Shown: positions 43,593 to 56,190 of the stretch, piece by piece
Numbering within the stretch: the stretch's first letter is position 1
Layout: each line of letters opens with the position of its first letter
Assembly: GCA_022575985.1 (NCBI GenBank)
Contig: JAKSXM010000272.1
Location: 29,281,501-29,345,500 of the forward strand
Length of the DNA stretch: 64,000 bases
Reading direction: 5' to 3'
From: Anagrus nilaparvatae
Taxonomy: Eukaryota; Arthropoda; Insecta; Hymenoptera; Mymaridae
Notes under the pieces: model-generated
The model's input: only the letters and a program-made list of their open reading frames with translations
The model's database searches: none
Told to the model about the DNA's origin: nothing
Program-made: the position numbers and the translations under genes

Positions 43593-45022
43593 TAGAGCTG
43601 CTTTGGGTGAATATTCAACCAATTGGTTGAATATTAACCAAAAACTGCGATATTCAACCAAAAGCTGCGAAATTCAACCAATTAGTTGAATTTTCAACCA
43701 AAACTGGTTTAATTTTTAACCAAAAGCTAAAATACAAAATAAAAACGATGTTATTATAATGCAGATTAAACAATGATCAGGGCATCCATTAAAAGTGAAT
43801 GAATTTTATTATATTATTGTAATTGGTAATTTTTTATGCACTACTTCTATTGGCTCTGAAGCTGAGGAATGACTGATTAAAAAGGTTATCCTACATAGTA
43901 TGATAAATTTTTTTAAACTTAATATTGTATGCTTTAAATTCCTGTCGTTTTACCTAATTTTTTTTTTAATAATCAAATCATTTTTTTTTTATTAATTACT
44001 TTATATATGTCTCAAGAGCATGTAAAAAAAATTTATTATTAAATCCTTCTTGTTAAATATAGTTAGAAATTATGTCGAAACTGTTCATTGATAGAAATTA
44101 TGAGCAAATTTTGCTAATATTCGCGATTGTTTATGACGCCAAATTTAGCCTTGCCAAAATGATAAAAAATAGCAAATCAGAAAAGCAGCAGGGATAAAAT
44201 CAGCTACAGGTTCAGTATGAAATCCAAAAAGATAACTTTATGGCTCAAAAATCACTGATAACTTATAAGTCTACTTAAATAAACAAAAAAAAATATTTTG
44301 TTAAATTCTACGAAAAAAATTTCTAAAAAAAAATAATTTGATTATTTAAAAAAAAACCTATAACCGGTTTGTGTAAACACAACCTAAATGCATGGAACAT
44401 GTTTACTTCCAAATGAGGACTAGACATAATACAATTTTCTATTGTTGTAATTTGTAATTATCACCTTACTAGTTGTTAAGATTATAAACCCAAACTATTT
44501 TGATTCCCTAAACCTGAATTATTATAAGTCCATAAACCTGTATTATCCTAAGTCCTTAAGCCCAGATTTTTCTTAAAATACTTTAAAAGTATTTTATTTA
44601 TTTATATATACTTACCTAATTATTCTAAGTCTTATTTGACCCCCCCCCTTAAATAGGACAAATTTGACCCCCCCCCCCCTTAAAAAGGACAAATTTGACC
44701 CCCCCCCTTAAATAGGACAAATTTGACCCCCCCCCCCTTAATTTTCAAGTTCTGAAGTACCCCCTCCCTATAAACATGTTCCATGTTAAAATTAGGTAAA
44801 ACGACAGGAAGTTAAAGCATACAATATTAAGTTTAAAAAAATTTATCATACTATGTAGGATAACCTTTTTAATCAGTCATTCCTCAGCTTCAGAGCCAAC
44901 CTAACCTAACTTTTAATGGATGCCCTGATCATTTTTTAATTTGCATTATAATAACATATAGTTATTAACCAATTGGTTGAATTTCACAGTTTTTGGTTGA
45001 ATATTCACCCAAAGCAGCTCTA
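43593..45022. mobile_element. 1.4-kb TIR element rich in the ATTCAACCAATTGGTTGAAT palindrome
   Basis: Ends TAGAGCTGCTTTGGGTGAAT and its complement, followed inward by repeats of ATTCAACCAATTGGTTGAAT, a perfect 20-bp palindrome at the left end. A second pair of arms (43740-43960 and 44795-44940) shares CAGGGCATCCATTAAAAG, TGAAGCTGAGGAATGACTGA, AGGTTATCCTACATAGTATG and CGACAGGAA. The loop contains a minus-strand AACATGGAAC-family repeat. TA at both ends fits a TA target duplication. Confidence 0.75.
44350..44790 (-). repeat. Minus-strand copy of the AACATGGAAC repeat with GGGGGGTCAAATTTGTCC units
   Basis: Read on the minus strand: AACATGGAACATGTTTATAG, GGAGGGGGTAC, a run of four short units of G tract plus TCAAATTTGTCC, then GACTTAGAATAAT-type phrases, AAACATGTTCCATGCA and the AACCGGTT block at the end. 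The G/C-tract unit, present once at 22980, is expanded here. It sits in the loop of the TIR element at 43593-45022. Confidence 0.75.
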
Positions 45023-45452
45023 GGGGGCGTTCATAAATTACGTAAGACAAATTAGGGAGCGGGGGGGTCAATCAATTTCTTACGATTTCTTACGATATGG
45101 AAAGGCATGGGTATTTTTGAATCTTACATAAAGAATCAGTATAAAAAAATTTTTTTTATTGTTCATAAAAATATTTTTTGATAAAAATGTTTCTCATGTT
45201 TCAAATTTTTTTTTATAGATGATTCATTAAATAAGATGTATATTAATTATTATTATGACTATAATCTGTAAAAATTATTTTTAAATATAAAATTTATAAT
45301 GTAATCTTGGAAGGGAGAAGGGTTTATTTGAATTTCTAAATCTAAGTCTCGGGGGGGGGGGGGGAGGGACAAATCTTACGATATCTTACAGTGGGGTACG
45401 AGGGGGTAAAAAAATCTTTAAAAATGTCTTACGTAATTTATGAACGGCTCCC
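45023..45452. mobile_element. 430-bp MITE with 28-bp TIRs and TA target duplication
   Basis: It starts GGGGGCGTTCATAAATTACG (continuing TAAGACA) and ends with the near-complement. A TTACGATATCTTAC / TTACGATTTCTTACGATATGG sub-terminal pair and a long G tract near 45350-45365 follow. TA lies at both flanks (45021-45022 and 45453-45454). The left TA is also the last two bases of the neighbouring TIR element. No transposase is present. Confidence 0.8.
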
Positions 45453-45454
45453 TA

Positions 45455-47558
45455 CCACGTAATGCCTAGTAAATTTTATTGTCTAATAATTTTTCCTGTA
45501 AAAAAATAAAAGAACTACGATTTTCTTTTCTTTTTGGTACAAATCGTGCCTAATTTTTTTCAATTTATTAATTATTTTCAATTATATGTATTTCAAAATA
45601 CGCAATTAATATTAATTTTTTAATAATAATGATTATGCAAATTTTATATCTGTTTTTTAAGTACGAATACTAAATATCTTTTTTTTAAATATATGAATTT
45701 AGGTTGTGTTTACACGAACCAATTATTAGTTTTTTGGAAACTTTTTTGCACAGCTCAGAAAAATAGTTAGAAATTCTTCTTTGTATATGATTGCCTTTTT
45801 AATGTGATATCAAGAAAATTAAAAAAAAACTTGCATTCTTTCATAATTAAAATTTAGTTTGTGATAATCGGAATTTCTTTTGTTGCTCAAAGTCAAATGG
45901 TTGCAAATGACTTAAAACGTAAGAAAAAAAAAAAAAAAAAAAAAAAAAACATATTGCTTATTTAGGATATGCCCGCATTGCTTAGATGAAAAAGAAACAA
46001 AAAAATTTTTTTTAGTGTATAATACAAAATGTAATGCAATTACAAAAAAAAATTTTTGTAAAAACTTCAGCTAAAGTGTTATGTATACTGCGAGTTGTAC
46101 TACGAATTTTAGGCCAGTTTTTTTGCAGCCAGACAATTATTTTGTAGTCATGAATTTTGCCCAGCTTTGATCGGGACTTTTACTTAATTTTAATAAGAAT
46201 TTTTCACATTTATAGAATAACAGCTTCGATGTTATTTCAATATTTATTTTTATTATGTATATTTTATGTATTTTTATATGTTTATACACTGTTAAAATAT
46301 ATTGCTTGAAATCTCAAGTAAAACTTATGCCTCAGTATAAAATCATTATTCTTTTATATTGGACATTAAATTATGAAATTTTATGAGGATTTGCATATTT
46401 TTTTTATATTTTAATTAATATTTGGCCTTATATTAGCTTATAACAACTGAATAAAGTTTTTAATAGTTGCAGTTTTAACACTGGCTTGGAAATTCGAGCA
46501 ATATATTATATGGCGCTCAAGAATAACAGAAGTCTTTAAATTCTATGCATAAGTGTGAATTTTAAGATCTTAATGTTTTGAATATCATTTTTTATTAAAA
46601 AGAAATAAAAATACGTTAAAAGTTTGGTAAGAATTCAGAGTATTATATCAAAATTTGCTAGTTTCATTATGTTATGGGAACTGAATTCATAAAAGATGCT
46701 TAGATCTGAAAATTACTAGTAAAAAAAAAAAAAAAATTACTTTTTATAATATTTTATGACAATTTGGTAATTTTAAATGTAACACACTCTTCATTTACTA
46801 ATAGGCTTTAAAATTAGTTAAATATTGTAAATTTCTTACCTTTTTATGAAATATTTGTGTCAAAAAATGAACGATCGCCAGTATCTGAACGACGTTTGTA
46901 CCTTTGATTGCTTTTATGTAATTGGTAAATTTTGAATAAAATAAAAGATAAATTTTGATGCTTAAAAAATATTGCTTAAAAAATGTAAAAGACTATGATA
47001 AAAACAATCAATTAAAAATTTTAAGGAATTCAGTGTTGTTTTTATACAGTAAAAATAAGAGTTAATTAGGAAAATAATTATTAGGTATCTAGCTAATTAG
47101 AAAAGTCTAAGGTTACTATTGAAAAAAATTTAATCGTTCAGATACAGGTACAAATACCTTATGATGTATCAATGTTTTAAAATAAAAATAAAGCACTATT
47201 TATAATTTAACATATGTTTATTATTATTATTTTAATATAATCAATATTATTTTTTTTATTAACCATAATCCTTTACATGCATTTTCACATTTTTTTTCTT
47301 TTTATAAATCTTCAGTTCTAACTTTTGTTATTTTTACCTATTATCATAATTTTTACGATATATACAAAAGCATAATGTTTTTATAAATTTACCCTACAGC
47401 TAAAACACTATTATGTTCCCGTAACATTCATCTACTTTACATACATAAATTTTTTTTTTCTTTCTTATCTTAATTTCTTACATAAACAAGCCATTTTTTT
47501 TACTATTTGTAATTTTTTACTTTTTTATTTTTTACATAATTCTATAAAAAATTAAAAA
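45455..47558. other. Non-coding interval
   Basis: A/T-rich DNA with a 27-base A run at 45923-45949. A fragment near 45695-45735 (AGGTTGTGTTTACACGAACC) is the end of an AACATGGAAC-family repeat. No exons or RNAs are recognised. Confidence 0.4.
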
Positions 47559-49159
47559 CCCATGTAAAAAAGTTGGTACAGATAATATACAAATTGTATA
47601 CATCATTGTATACAGAAAAACTGTATACAAAAATGATTCTATACAATTTTCAATTATATACAATCTAATGGGATGTTCCCTAATGGAAAGAAAGAAGTTA
47701 GAAAAATAGAAATAGAAAATAAAAATCTGCAATATTCCGCTCTTGCTCTAGACTTGACGGCTCCAGGAATGCTAGAAACCTAAAATTAAAAAAACGCATC
47801 CATATTTTCCAATTTTTCCAATATCTTCAATTTCAAATCTGTATAATCTTCTTATTAGTTTTACATTAAATTTTTTATCTTCTAATGATTATAAAAAGTT
47901 TCTTTTATTCATAACATATTTTCAAAGACTTTTGTTCACAGATTGATTTCAAAACAAACTTATGAAAAAGTTCTTCCAAGTCTTAATTTGTGCACACAAT
48001 TATTTTGTTTACTAATTTTTCAATTTAAAATTCGTATTTATTTTTAAACATTTTTTTTTCATAAATATAACATTTAGTTTTTGATCTTGAACTTCTAGGT
48101 TTTCTTATAAACACAATTAAATTAGGCATCACTTTTTTCAGAAAAAATTTCAATCACTCTTAAAAAAAATTAAAATCTGATAAAAAAATAAAAATCTTAT
48201 AAAAAAATAAATCTTTTGCAAAAATTATAGGTTAAAAAGTTATATTTAGCGGCGCGTGACGGGTAGTTTGACTTCACGCGATCAACTAATTTTTTTTTGA
48301 CAATTGTTTTTGTCACCAAGCAACAATTTAATTAATAAAAAAAAAACACATAATTTTATTGCGTTGCTTGGTGACATTAAAAAACAATTGTCAAAAAAAA
48401 AATTAGTTGATCGCGTGAAGTCAAACTAGCCGGTCACGCGCCGCTAAATATAACTTTTTAACCTATAATTTTTGCAAAAGATTTATTTTTTTATGAGATT
48501 TTTATTTTTTTATCAGATTTTAATTTTTTTTAAGAGTGATTGAAATTTTTTCTGAAAAAAGTGATGCCTAATTTAATTGTGTTTATAAGAAAACCTAGAA
48601 GTTCAAGATCAAAAACTAAATGTTATATTTTTGAAAAAAAAAAAATGTTGAAAAATAAATACGAATTTTAAATTGAAAAATTAGTAAACAAAATAATTGT
48701 GTGCACAAATTAAGACTTGGAAGAACTTTTTTATAAGTGAATTTCGAAATCAATTTATGAACAAAAGTCATTGAAAACATGTGATGAATAAAAGAAGCTT
48801 TTGTAAAATTAATCATTAGAAGATAAAAAATTTAATATTGTTGTAAAAAAAGGAGCGCAATTAAAACTACTAAGAAGATTTTAGTAATATTGGAAAAATT
48901 AGAAAATATGGATGCGTTTTTTTATTTTTAGGTTTTTACAGGATTCCTGGAGCCGAGAAACAAGAAATCTGTAGCTGTAGCAGAAATTTTTATTCTATTT
49001 TCTATTTCCCTTTTTCGAATCTATCTCTTTCTATTTTGGCAAATCTCATTAGATTGTATACAATTGATAAATTGTATAGAATCATTTTTGTATACAGCTT
49101 TTTAGTATACAATGCTATATACAATTTGTATATTATCTGTACCAACTTTTTTACATGGG
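47559..49159. repeat. 1.6-kb near-perfect palindrome (TTGTATAC family)
   Basis: Arms of about 766 and 797 bp with a 38-base loop (48325-48362). The inner ~150 bp are almost exact, including TTAGCGGCGCGTGACGGGTA, TTTGACTTCACGCGATCAAC and GTCACCAAGCAAC. The outer ends carry a CCCATGTAAAAAAGTTGGTA terminus followed by TTGTATAC clusters. A half copy lies at 680-1050. The mirrored 66-codon open frames come from the symmetry. It encodes nothing. Confidence 0.88.
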
Positions 49160-50539
49160 AATAGAGGCCAGAAAACATGTGTGTAGCAGCTATCAAGTCT
49201 TTAAAAAAGATGTGCTTTCTGACCACTGATAAAGAAAAATAGAATACCAGCCTAGGACCAAAAAAAAAAAGAATGTCTCAGATCGTATTAGTGTTTTGGG
49301 CCATTCTTTTTTTTATCTGGCCATAGGTTGCAATTATTATTAAATTGTAAGTAATTTCATGGATACGTAGCACAAAATGTTACACTAAGTCTCAAAATTA
49401 AAAAATTTTCTTTTTTTTTTAATAAAACAACTTAAAATTAGATAATTCTTCCATCTGCAAGGTTTTATTTGTTCTTAAAAGGATTTTAGGCCTGTTTAAA
49501 ATTTTTAATATATTTTAACCTCGCAGTCACCATTATTGAAAGTTCCTTATAAAATATCTGGGAAAATTTTTTTACTAAAACCGAATTTTCAAATATTTTT
49601 CGTTTTTCAATTGTTACCTATTTTGCTTACATCCTGCTCAGTCACGTGGCCATATTAAAATCTGGTAGAAAATTTAAATTATGCGGGCATTTCGACTAGA
49701 GTATGGTAGGTTCGAAGTATTTGGAACAATACATCTCAATTTGACAAAATTAATTATTAATTTTAAGTTTTTTTATTGAGCAAAAAAAATTCTTTTTCTT
49801 ATTTTTGAGACCTCGCGTGACATTTTTTGCTATTTATCCATGAATTTACCCTTATTCTTGATTTTATGCGTATACAAATTTTTTATTGTTACTTTGTTTT
49901 AAAAAATTAATTGACAGAAAAAAGTCTTTGTTTTATTTTTTTTTATTGCAATTTTATATTATTTTTCTTTTGATTTTCAGTTTAATTATTATTAATATGC
50001 TTATAACTCAATCATAATTTATTTTTTTGAAGAAGGATCGTATCATTGGTAATTTAATAAATCTAAATATTAAAGGTAGTTTTATATTATAATTTTTATA
50101 ATATCTTGGCATAATAGAAGATGTTTTGCAAATCAATAAGAAAAAAATAAAAATAAATTAAAATCAAATAGAGAAATTTAGTTCGATAAAACCAATTTAA
50201 TATTCACTTGGCCCATCTGATTGCTCTCTATTTTTATTGGTGGTAAGAAAGGTCGGTCGCATTACTTCATACCCAGTTTTTTTCTAAGGATAGGCCTTCC
50301 ATAATTACTTTTCATATATCTTAAACAAAGTTCAATTATCGCAAAAAGCAGGTAAAAAAGTAAAAATGAAAACTTATAATCAGATATTTAAAATATATTT
50401 TTAAATATTTAACAAGGATTTTGATTCATTTGTTTTGTTTAGTTTATTTACTTACCGATACGATCTCTTCATTATGCTGATTATACCATAATTTATTTAT
50501 TATAAATAATCTATTTGTATGTATTTTAACACGGCAGTA
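49160..50539. other. Non-coding interval with a repeat remnant
   Basis: At 49160-49320 phrases such as GTGCTTTCTGACCACTG and GGGCCATTCTTTTTTTTATC resemble 61130-61340, so the two share a dispersed repeat. The rest is A/T-rich with no gene or RNA recognised. Confidence 0.4.
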
Positions 50540-50714
50540 CAAGAATTTTTAATTACCGAATTAGCTGCTGTTTGCCAAAAAAATTAAATTTCCAGAATCA
50601 ACATTTTTTTAAGCATTAGCTCGATTCACTCCTTACAAGCATGTGTACTTGAAGTTTCATTTTGATAATTTAATTTTTTTGACAAACAGCACCTAATTCG
50701 ATAATCGAAAATTC
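50540..50714. repeat. 175-bp MITE-like inverted repeat
   Basis: Arms of about 50 bp pair TTACCGAATTAGCTGCTGTT with its imperfect complement, continuing into TTTGxCAAAAAAATTAAATT. The spacer is about 70 bp. The compact form and A/T-rich arms fit a MITE. Target duplication is not clear. Confidence 0.55.
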
Positions 50715-51938
50715 TAGCAACTTTTTAAAATAACTGCCTGGCTATTGTTTATATTTATTTTCTTTATTTATATAGTTTTGATATATTTTATTTTGTTTTT
50801 TTGTTAACAACTGTACAGAAGCATTTATTTATATGCACTTATTTTTAAATTTTATTTTAACATTTTTTCATATACAATATATCATTATCATTCATTTTTT
50901 ATATATAAAGTCTTTTTTTATCCAATAATATTCTTGTACTTATTATTGATATTTAAAAAAAACTAAAAATTATAAGATATTTAAGGAAAAAAAGTTTTTT
51001 TACATAATTAATTAAAAAAATATAATATTCATGTAATTAACAAGGAGAGCAACAACTTTTTGAAAAGCCAAATTGCATCGAATGCTCAGGGTAGGTTATC
51101 GGAATAGGCCTCAAGTAGGCCTAGAAATGCTGATCCCATGTTATGCGATTCTTAGGCTATTTTCTAAAAAATTATGCCACCTTATCTTTTCACCAAACAT
51201 TTTCCAGATGGTCTCAATTAGTTTGCTTTCTTTTTAATCTCGGAAATTGTGGTTTTTATAGTTTGTTACCTTTTATGATATTTAATAAACAAAATAATAA
51301 TTTTTTGAGCATGTTTACAGTTACTGATTAACATAGGGTTTTAGGCCTCAAAAATTTTGAGAATCCTTCAATTTTCCAAAGTCTTTACTTATTTCTTTAA
51401 CTTTAAACTATTGTGAGTTATATTTTTGCAAAATTGGTATTACAATTATCTAAAAAACTTTTAAAAAAACTTTGACTAATTCAATATTATCATATTTCAG
51501 TAAAAAATAGAGGAAAAATTTTTAGACGTTTAGAAGCTTGAAAACAAATTGTTACGGAGTAGAAAAAATTTTTTATTCAAAAATTGTTATTTAACCATCA
51601 ATTTGAAAATTAGTAATTTTTTGACCAAAAATGAGCATTCTGTTTATTGAATATCACGGCTAGTCAACTAACCATTAATGGTTGCAGTCTTTAACAGGCA
51701 GTGATTATTGAAGAATTATAGCCTTAGTAGCGCTATAATATTACATGAGCCCAATATTTCTTGGCCTAGGAGACCTGTTCAGGTGAGCTAACGATACGAG
51801 GAATATTTTTTTAACTACAATAATTTATCACCTGAAAATTCAAATAGAATCGTCTTTCCAAATTCTTGACACTCCCCTTGTATTAAATATATTTAATTTA
51901 TTTAATAAAAATATTTTTTATTAGGTTTATGACATCCC
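50715..51938. other. Non-coding interval
   Basis: A/T-rich DNA. The 62-codon open frame at 51143 has no support. No structured element is seen. Confidence 0.4.
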
Positions 51939-54236
51939 ATATGGGTCAATATTTGTGAACTGTATATGACTTTGCATGGGTGGGTCTCGAAATGTACTCC
52001 AAAGTATGTTTGGTCGAAAGTATATATAAAATAAATAATTTTCTCCAATTTTTAGCTTTTTAGATCCAATCCTCTATTTTTTACAGCGATTTTTGTTTTT
52101 TTCAATTTTTTGAAATTTTTAATTTTTGAGAAATTTATGTTCATTAATTTTTCTCGCAAACGCGCACTTTACAATAAAATTTTTTTTCCTTATAGTACCC
52201 CATAGGAAATTTCCCGTAGAATTCGATTCTGGGGTCCAAATTTTTTTTTGAACTGCGCATGCGCGAGAAAATCAACTTTCTTGCTTTGCCTTTTCTAGCT
52301 TATATGCCTCAGCTGCAGACAGCTCAATTTTCATCCTGTTGGTCTCAAATTGTAGGTTTTTTCATATACTTTCAGCATATGAAATCATTTTTTTGGGTAA
52401 ATTTATTTTAAAAGCACTAAAATTGAAAAATAGCGATTTTTAAAAAATTATTTTTCACAAATTTTGAATTTTCCGCCAAGTCACGTGACCAAATGAAAAT
52501 CTGACTAAAAATTCGGATTTAGCGGAAAATTTTACATAAGGACACCAATTTTTGTCTTATTTCATTAAATAGTTTCTAAGATATCCCATTTTAAAGATAA
52601 AGATTAAAATTGACTTTTTTTAAAAAACCCTAAAAATGGGACTCTGACTTTAATTATCATATCTGTTTAACAAATAATTATAAAAAGACGAGTAAAAATT
52701 TTTTGGAAACTAAGGGCTTGTAAAAAATTTTTGAGGCCTATAGAACTCGTTTCTTTTAAAAATTAGAATTTTGGCAGCAATTTCAAAATTGGTCATTTTT
52801 GGGTAGGAATAGGGATTTGGTTTATTGGCTATCGGCATGAGAGATTTACCGACAAATAATTGCAGTGTACGGTAACTGAATGGTGACACTTATACCAAAA
52901 AAATGAGACCAATTGGAAGTATTTTGGTTAACTGGCAAGTTTGCAGCTTTGTATTAAAGATTACAAAAAAATCCTATTTGATAACATTGTGGTGTTTTGT
53001 AGTTATTTAGTATTTTGCTATTTCTTTTATTTCTATAGCGTTACGGAAACATCCAAAACTTTTCCAAAAAGGGGGTTTTTTGTAAAATTTCTCGAGGAAT
53101 CCGAAAATTTCGTCAAAATTTTCATTAGGTAACTAGAAAATTCGGAAAATTGAAAATAAGATAGAATAGCTACAAAATACAACAATGTTATAAAATAGGA
53201 TTTTTTTTCATAATCTTTAATACAAAGCTGCAACCTCGCCAGCTAACCAAAATACTTCCAATTGGTCTTATTTTTTCGGTATACATATCAACATTTATTT
53301 ACCGTACACCACATTTATTTGTTGTTAATTCTCTCATGGCGATAGTCAATAAACCAAATCCCTATTCTTACCCAAAAATGACCAAATTTTAAAATTGCTG
53401 CCAAAATTCTAATTTTTAAAAGAAACGAGTTCTATAGGTCTCAAAAATTTTTTACAAGCCCTTAGTTTCCAAAAATTTTTTACTCGTCCTTTTATAATTA
53501 TTTGTTTAACAGATATGATAATTTAAGTCAGAGTCCCATTTTTAGGGTTTTTTAAAAAAAGTCAATTTTAATCTTTATCTTTAAAATGGGATATCTTAGA
53601 AACTATTTAATGAAATAAGACGAAAATTGGTGTCCTTATGTAAAATTTTCCGCTAAATCCGAATTTTCAGTCAGATTTTCATTTGGTCACGTGACTTGGC
53701 GGAAAATTCAAAATTTGTGAAAAATAATTTTTTAAAAATCGCTATTTTTCAATTTTAGTGCTTTTAAAATAAATTTACCCAAAAAAATGATTTCATATGC
53801 TGAAAGTATATGAAAAAACCTACAATTTGAGACCAACAGGATGAAAATTGAGCTGTCTGCAGCTGAGGCATATAAGCTAGAAAAGGCAAAGCAAGAAAGT
53901 TAATTTTCTCGCGCATGCGCAGTTCAAAAAAAAATTTGGACCCCAGAATCGAATTCTACGGGAAATTTCCTATGGGGTACTTTAAGGAAAAAAAATTTTA
54001 TTGTAAAGTGCGCGTTTGCGAGAAAAATTAATGAACATAAATTTCTCAAAAATTAAAAATTTCAAAAAACTGAAAAAAACAAAAATCGCTGTAAAAAATA
54101 GAGGATTGGATCTAAAAAGCTAAAAATTGGAGAAAATTATTTTTTTTATATATACTTTCGACCAAACATACTTTGGAGTACATTCTGAGACTCGAAAATC
54201 CAAACTGTATACACTTCACAAATATTGACCCATATA
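51939..54236. repeat. 2.3-kb near-perfect palindrome
   Basis: Arms of about 1.09 kb (51939-53033 and 53150-54236) with a loop of about 120 bases. Ends are ATATGGGTCAATATTTGTGAA and complement. Matching landmarks run the full length: ACTCCAAAGTATGTTTGGTCGAAAG, GATCCAATCCTCTATTTTTT, GCGCATGCGCGAG, GTCACGTGAC, TTAGCGGAAAATTTTAC and GCAATTTxAAAATTGGTCA. No coding frame is present; the paired 63- and 66-codon open frames are mirror images. A fragment of one arm recurs at 58310-58438. Confidence 0.9.
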
Positions 54237-55132
54237 TAATTATATATAATGCTAACAATTATAATATAAATATAAACTATTAATAATTTATAAATAAATA
54301 AAAATTATTTTTTTGTGTTTTTTTTGTTTTTTTTTATTTATAAAATATAAAACTTTTTTCATTTATTACTATTTTATTATTAATATTATATTGATATAGT
54401 TTTTATGTAGCTCATATCGAAAGTATATTGTAATACACTGAAAGTTTGAACAGTATCAAATATTTAATTTGAGCACGATTTAAGGCAAAGTTTGTTCTGC
54501 AGGATTGAACTTAAATTTTTAGAGACTATTGCTTTTTTTTTGTTCAAAGCGACTTTTTAAAATTCGTTTTTTTTTCTTTGTCTAGCGGATAAATTGATTT
54601 TTGAAGATAATGTTTGTCCAGAAGGTAGAAAAAAAGGAAAAATATTGAAATGAAAATATCCTAAAGCAAGTTTCTTGAAGATATAGACATTGTCCCTATC
54701 CGCTATATTTGACGTTTTTTATCATTTCGTGAGAATAAATTATGTTTGCTTTATGGTTAAAACCTGATAATCAGAAGATTAAATTTATGCAGTGGGGTCT
54801 AATAGAGCACTTTATTTGATTAACAAAAGATCTCTTGCTTGAAAAATTCAAAAATTTGATGCCAGATACTGCTTAAAACTATAGTATAAACAAGTAAAAA
54901 ATTGATTTTTTCGCAGGGTTATTTTACAAATTTACGATTTTAATAATAATTAATTTTTTGATTTTCTTACTTTTGCACATTATTGCAATATACAATCGAT
55001 ATATTACATACGCAAAAAAAGCGTATCGTTATAAAATTTTTGCTATATATTTTTTTCTTTTTTTTAATTTTATAAATTACATATTTTTTTTTTATACAAG
55101 ATTTATGTTCATAAAATTTTATCATATAAATT
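54237..55132. other. Non-coding interval downstream of the CA-related gene
   Basis: A/T-rich DNA that should include the 3' untranslated region of the minus-strand carbonic-anhydrase-related gene, since its stop codon is at 55133-55135. No firm polyadenylation site can be chosen. The 73-codon plus-strand open frame at 54958 overlaps the last exon on the opposite strand and is not a gene. Confidence 0.4.
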
Positions 55133-56190
55133 TTAAATTACATTACGTGATATCGACGTTTCATCTTTCCACGTATTAGCTAGAAATAAATAAATTATTT
55201 ATGCCTATATTGAAATGTTTAAAATAATTAATTTTATGAAAATTACCTTTGTAATGCATTTCATGCGCCATCGTTCGACATTTAGCCTCGGGTCGCTAAA
55301 ATAATTAAAAACAAAGAAAAGAAAAAATAAAACGTTAAATGAATTTTTAGTTTTTTGCTAGAAAAACAAGATGTTTTTATTTAGTTACCCTGCGAAAATC
55401 TATATTTGTTCGAATTGTTCTATGATGAAGATCTTGTAACGGCCTTGAATTATTTCCTAAAGGAGCTTTTGGTGATTCGGGAGGTCCTTGCATTAGCCTT
55501 CTTAAGGCATACAGCTAAAAGTAAATTGTTTTTATTAATTCAAATATTATAACAACGAAAATAGATAAAATATTATTCTTGTAAATTAAAAAAAAAAAAA
55601 AAACAGTTTTTTAATTGAATTAACAAAGTATTCATTATTTTTGCGTAAAAATATTAAATTTCAAAAATTAATTACTGAAAATTGTGCATAAATTCTTGCT
55701 AACTTTTTCAGGTGTATAATTATAATATAAATTAATAAAATTCTTGAAAATTTAATTATAATTTTAAAAAGTAAATAACTGGTAAATAAAATATCTATAA
55801 GCGTTAATTGCATTAAAAATTTAATTAATTTAAAATTAATTTTTCTCCACGAATTCGTTTATTACAATGTAAATTAAAAAGGTAAAAATTTCTATTAAAA
55901 CAATTTACAAACTAGTATTGATTTTTTTTAAATTTAATAATCGCCAAAAAAAAGCCAAATGAAATTTTGATTAAAAATTCAATAAAATATAAAATATTTA
56001 ATTAAATTATATTTAAAATAAAATTTATTATTAACCTCTTGTGCTGTTATATAAATTGGTTTATTAAGAATAATCCAAACGACAGTTTCCCAACAGCCAG
56101 GATGCGTCGTACTACCTTCGTAAGTCATGTAACTATCGGTATCTGGTAAAAGTGCTTTTAATAAAAGATGCTTTACTAAAGCTTTATCAC
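55133..56190 (-). CDS. Carbonic-anhydrase-related protein (CARP X/XI type), last four exons
   Basis: CA-like proteins of the CARP 10/11 group keep the alpha-carbonic-anhydrase fold but usually lack catalysis; the vertebrate members are secreted or synaptic. Four minus-strand exons join in frame: 56190-56036, 55514-55389, 55295-55247 and 55179-55133 (stop TAA). They give about 124 residues: LLPDTDSYMTYEGSTTHPGC and WETVVWIILNKPIYIT (matching the CA core strands), ELYALRRLMQG, KAPLGNNSRPLQ.LHHR, IRTNIDF, then two small exons giving KCRTMAHEMHYK and ANTWKDETS. The split codon at 56190 shows that more exons lie upstream. These would carry the residues that decide catalysis, but I found none between 56191 and 64000. 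Skipping the donor after 55389 would stop within three codons, and the two 47-49-nt exons fit the family's C-terminus better. Confidence 0.85.

Noticed and set aside
44895..44915. CCTAACCTAAC resembling the TTAGG insect telomere repeat (also near 39690)
   Set aside because: Only two or three units, at isolated places inside transposon sequence; not a telomere or interstitial telomere array.
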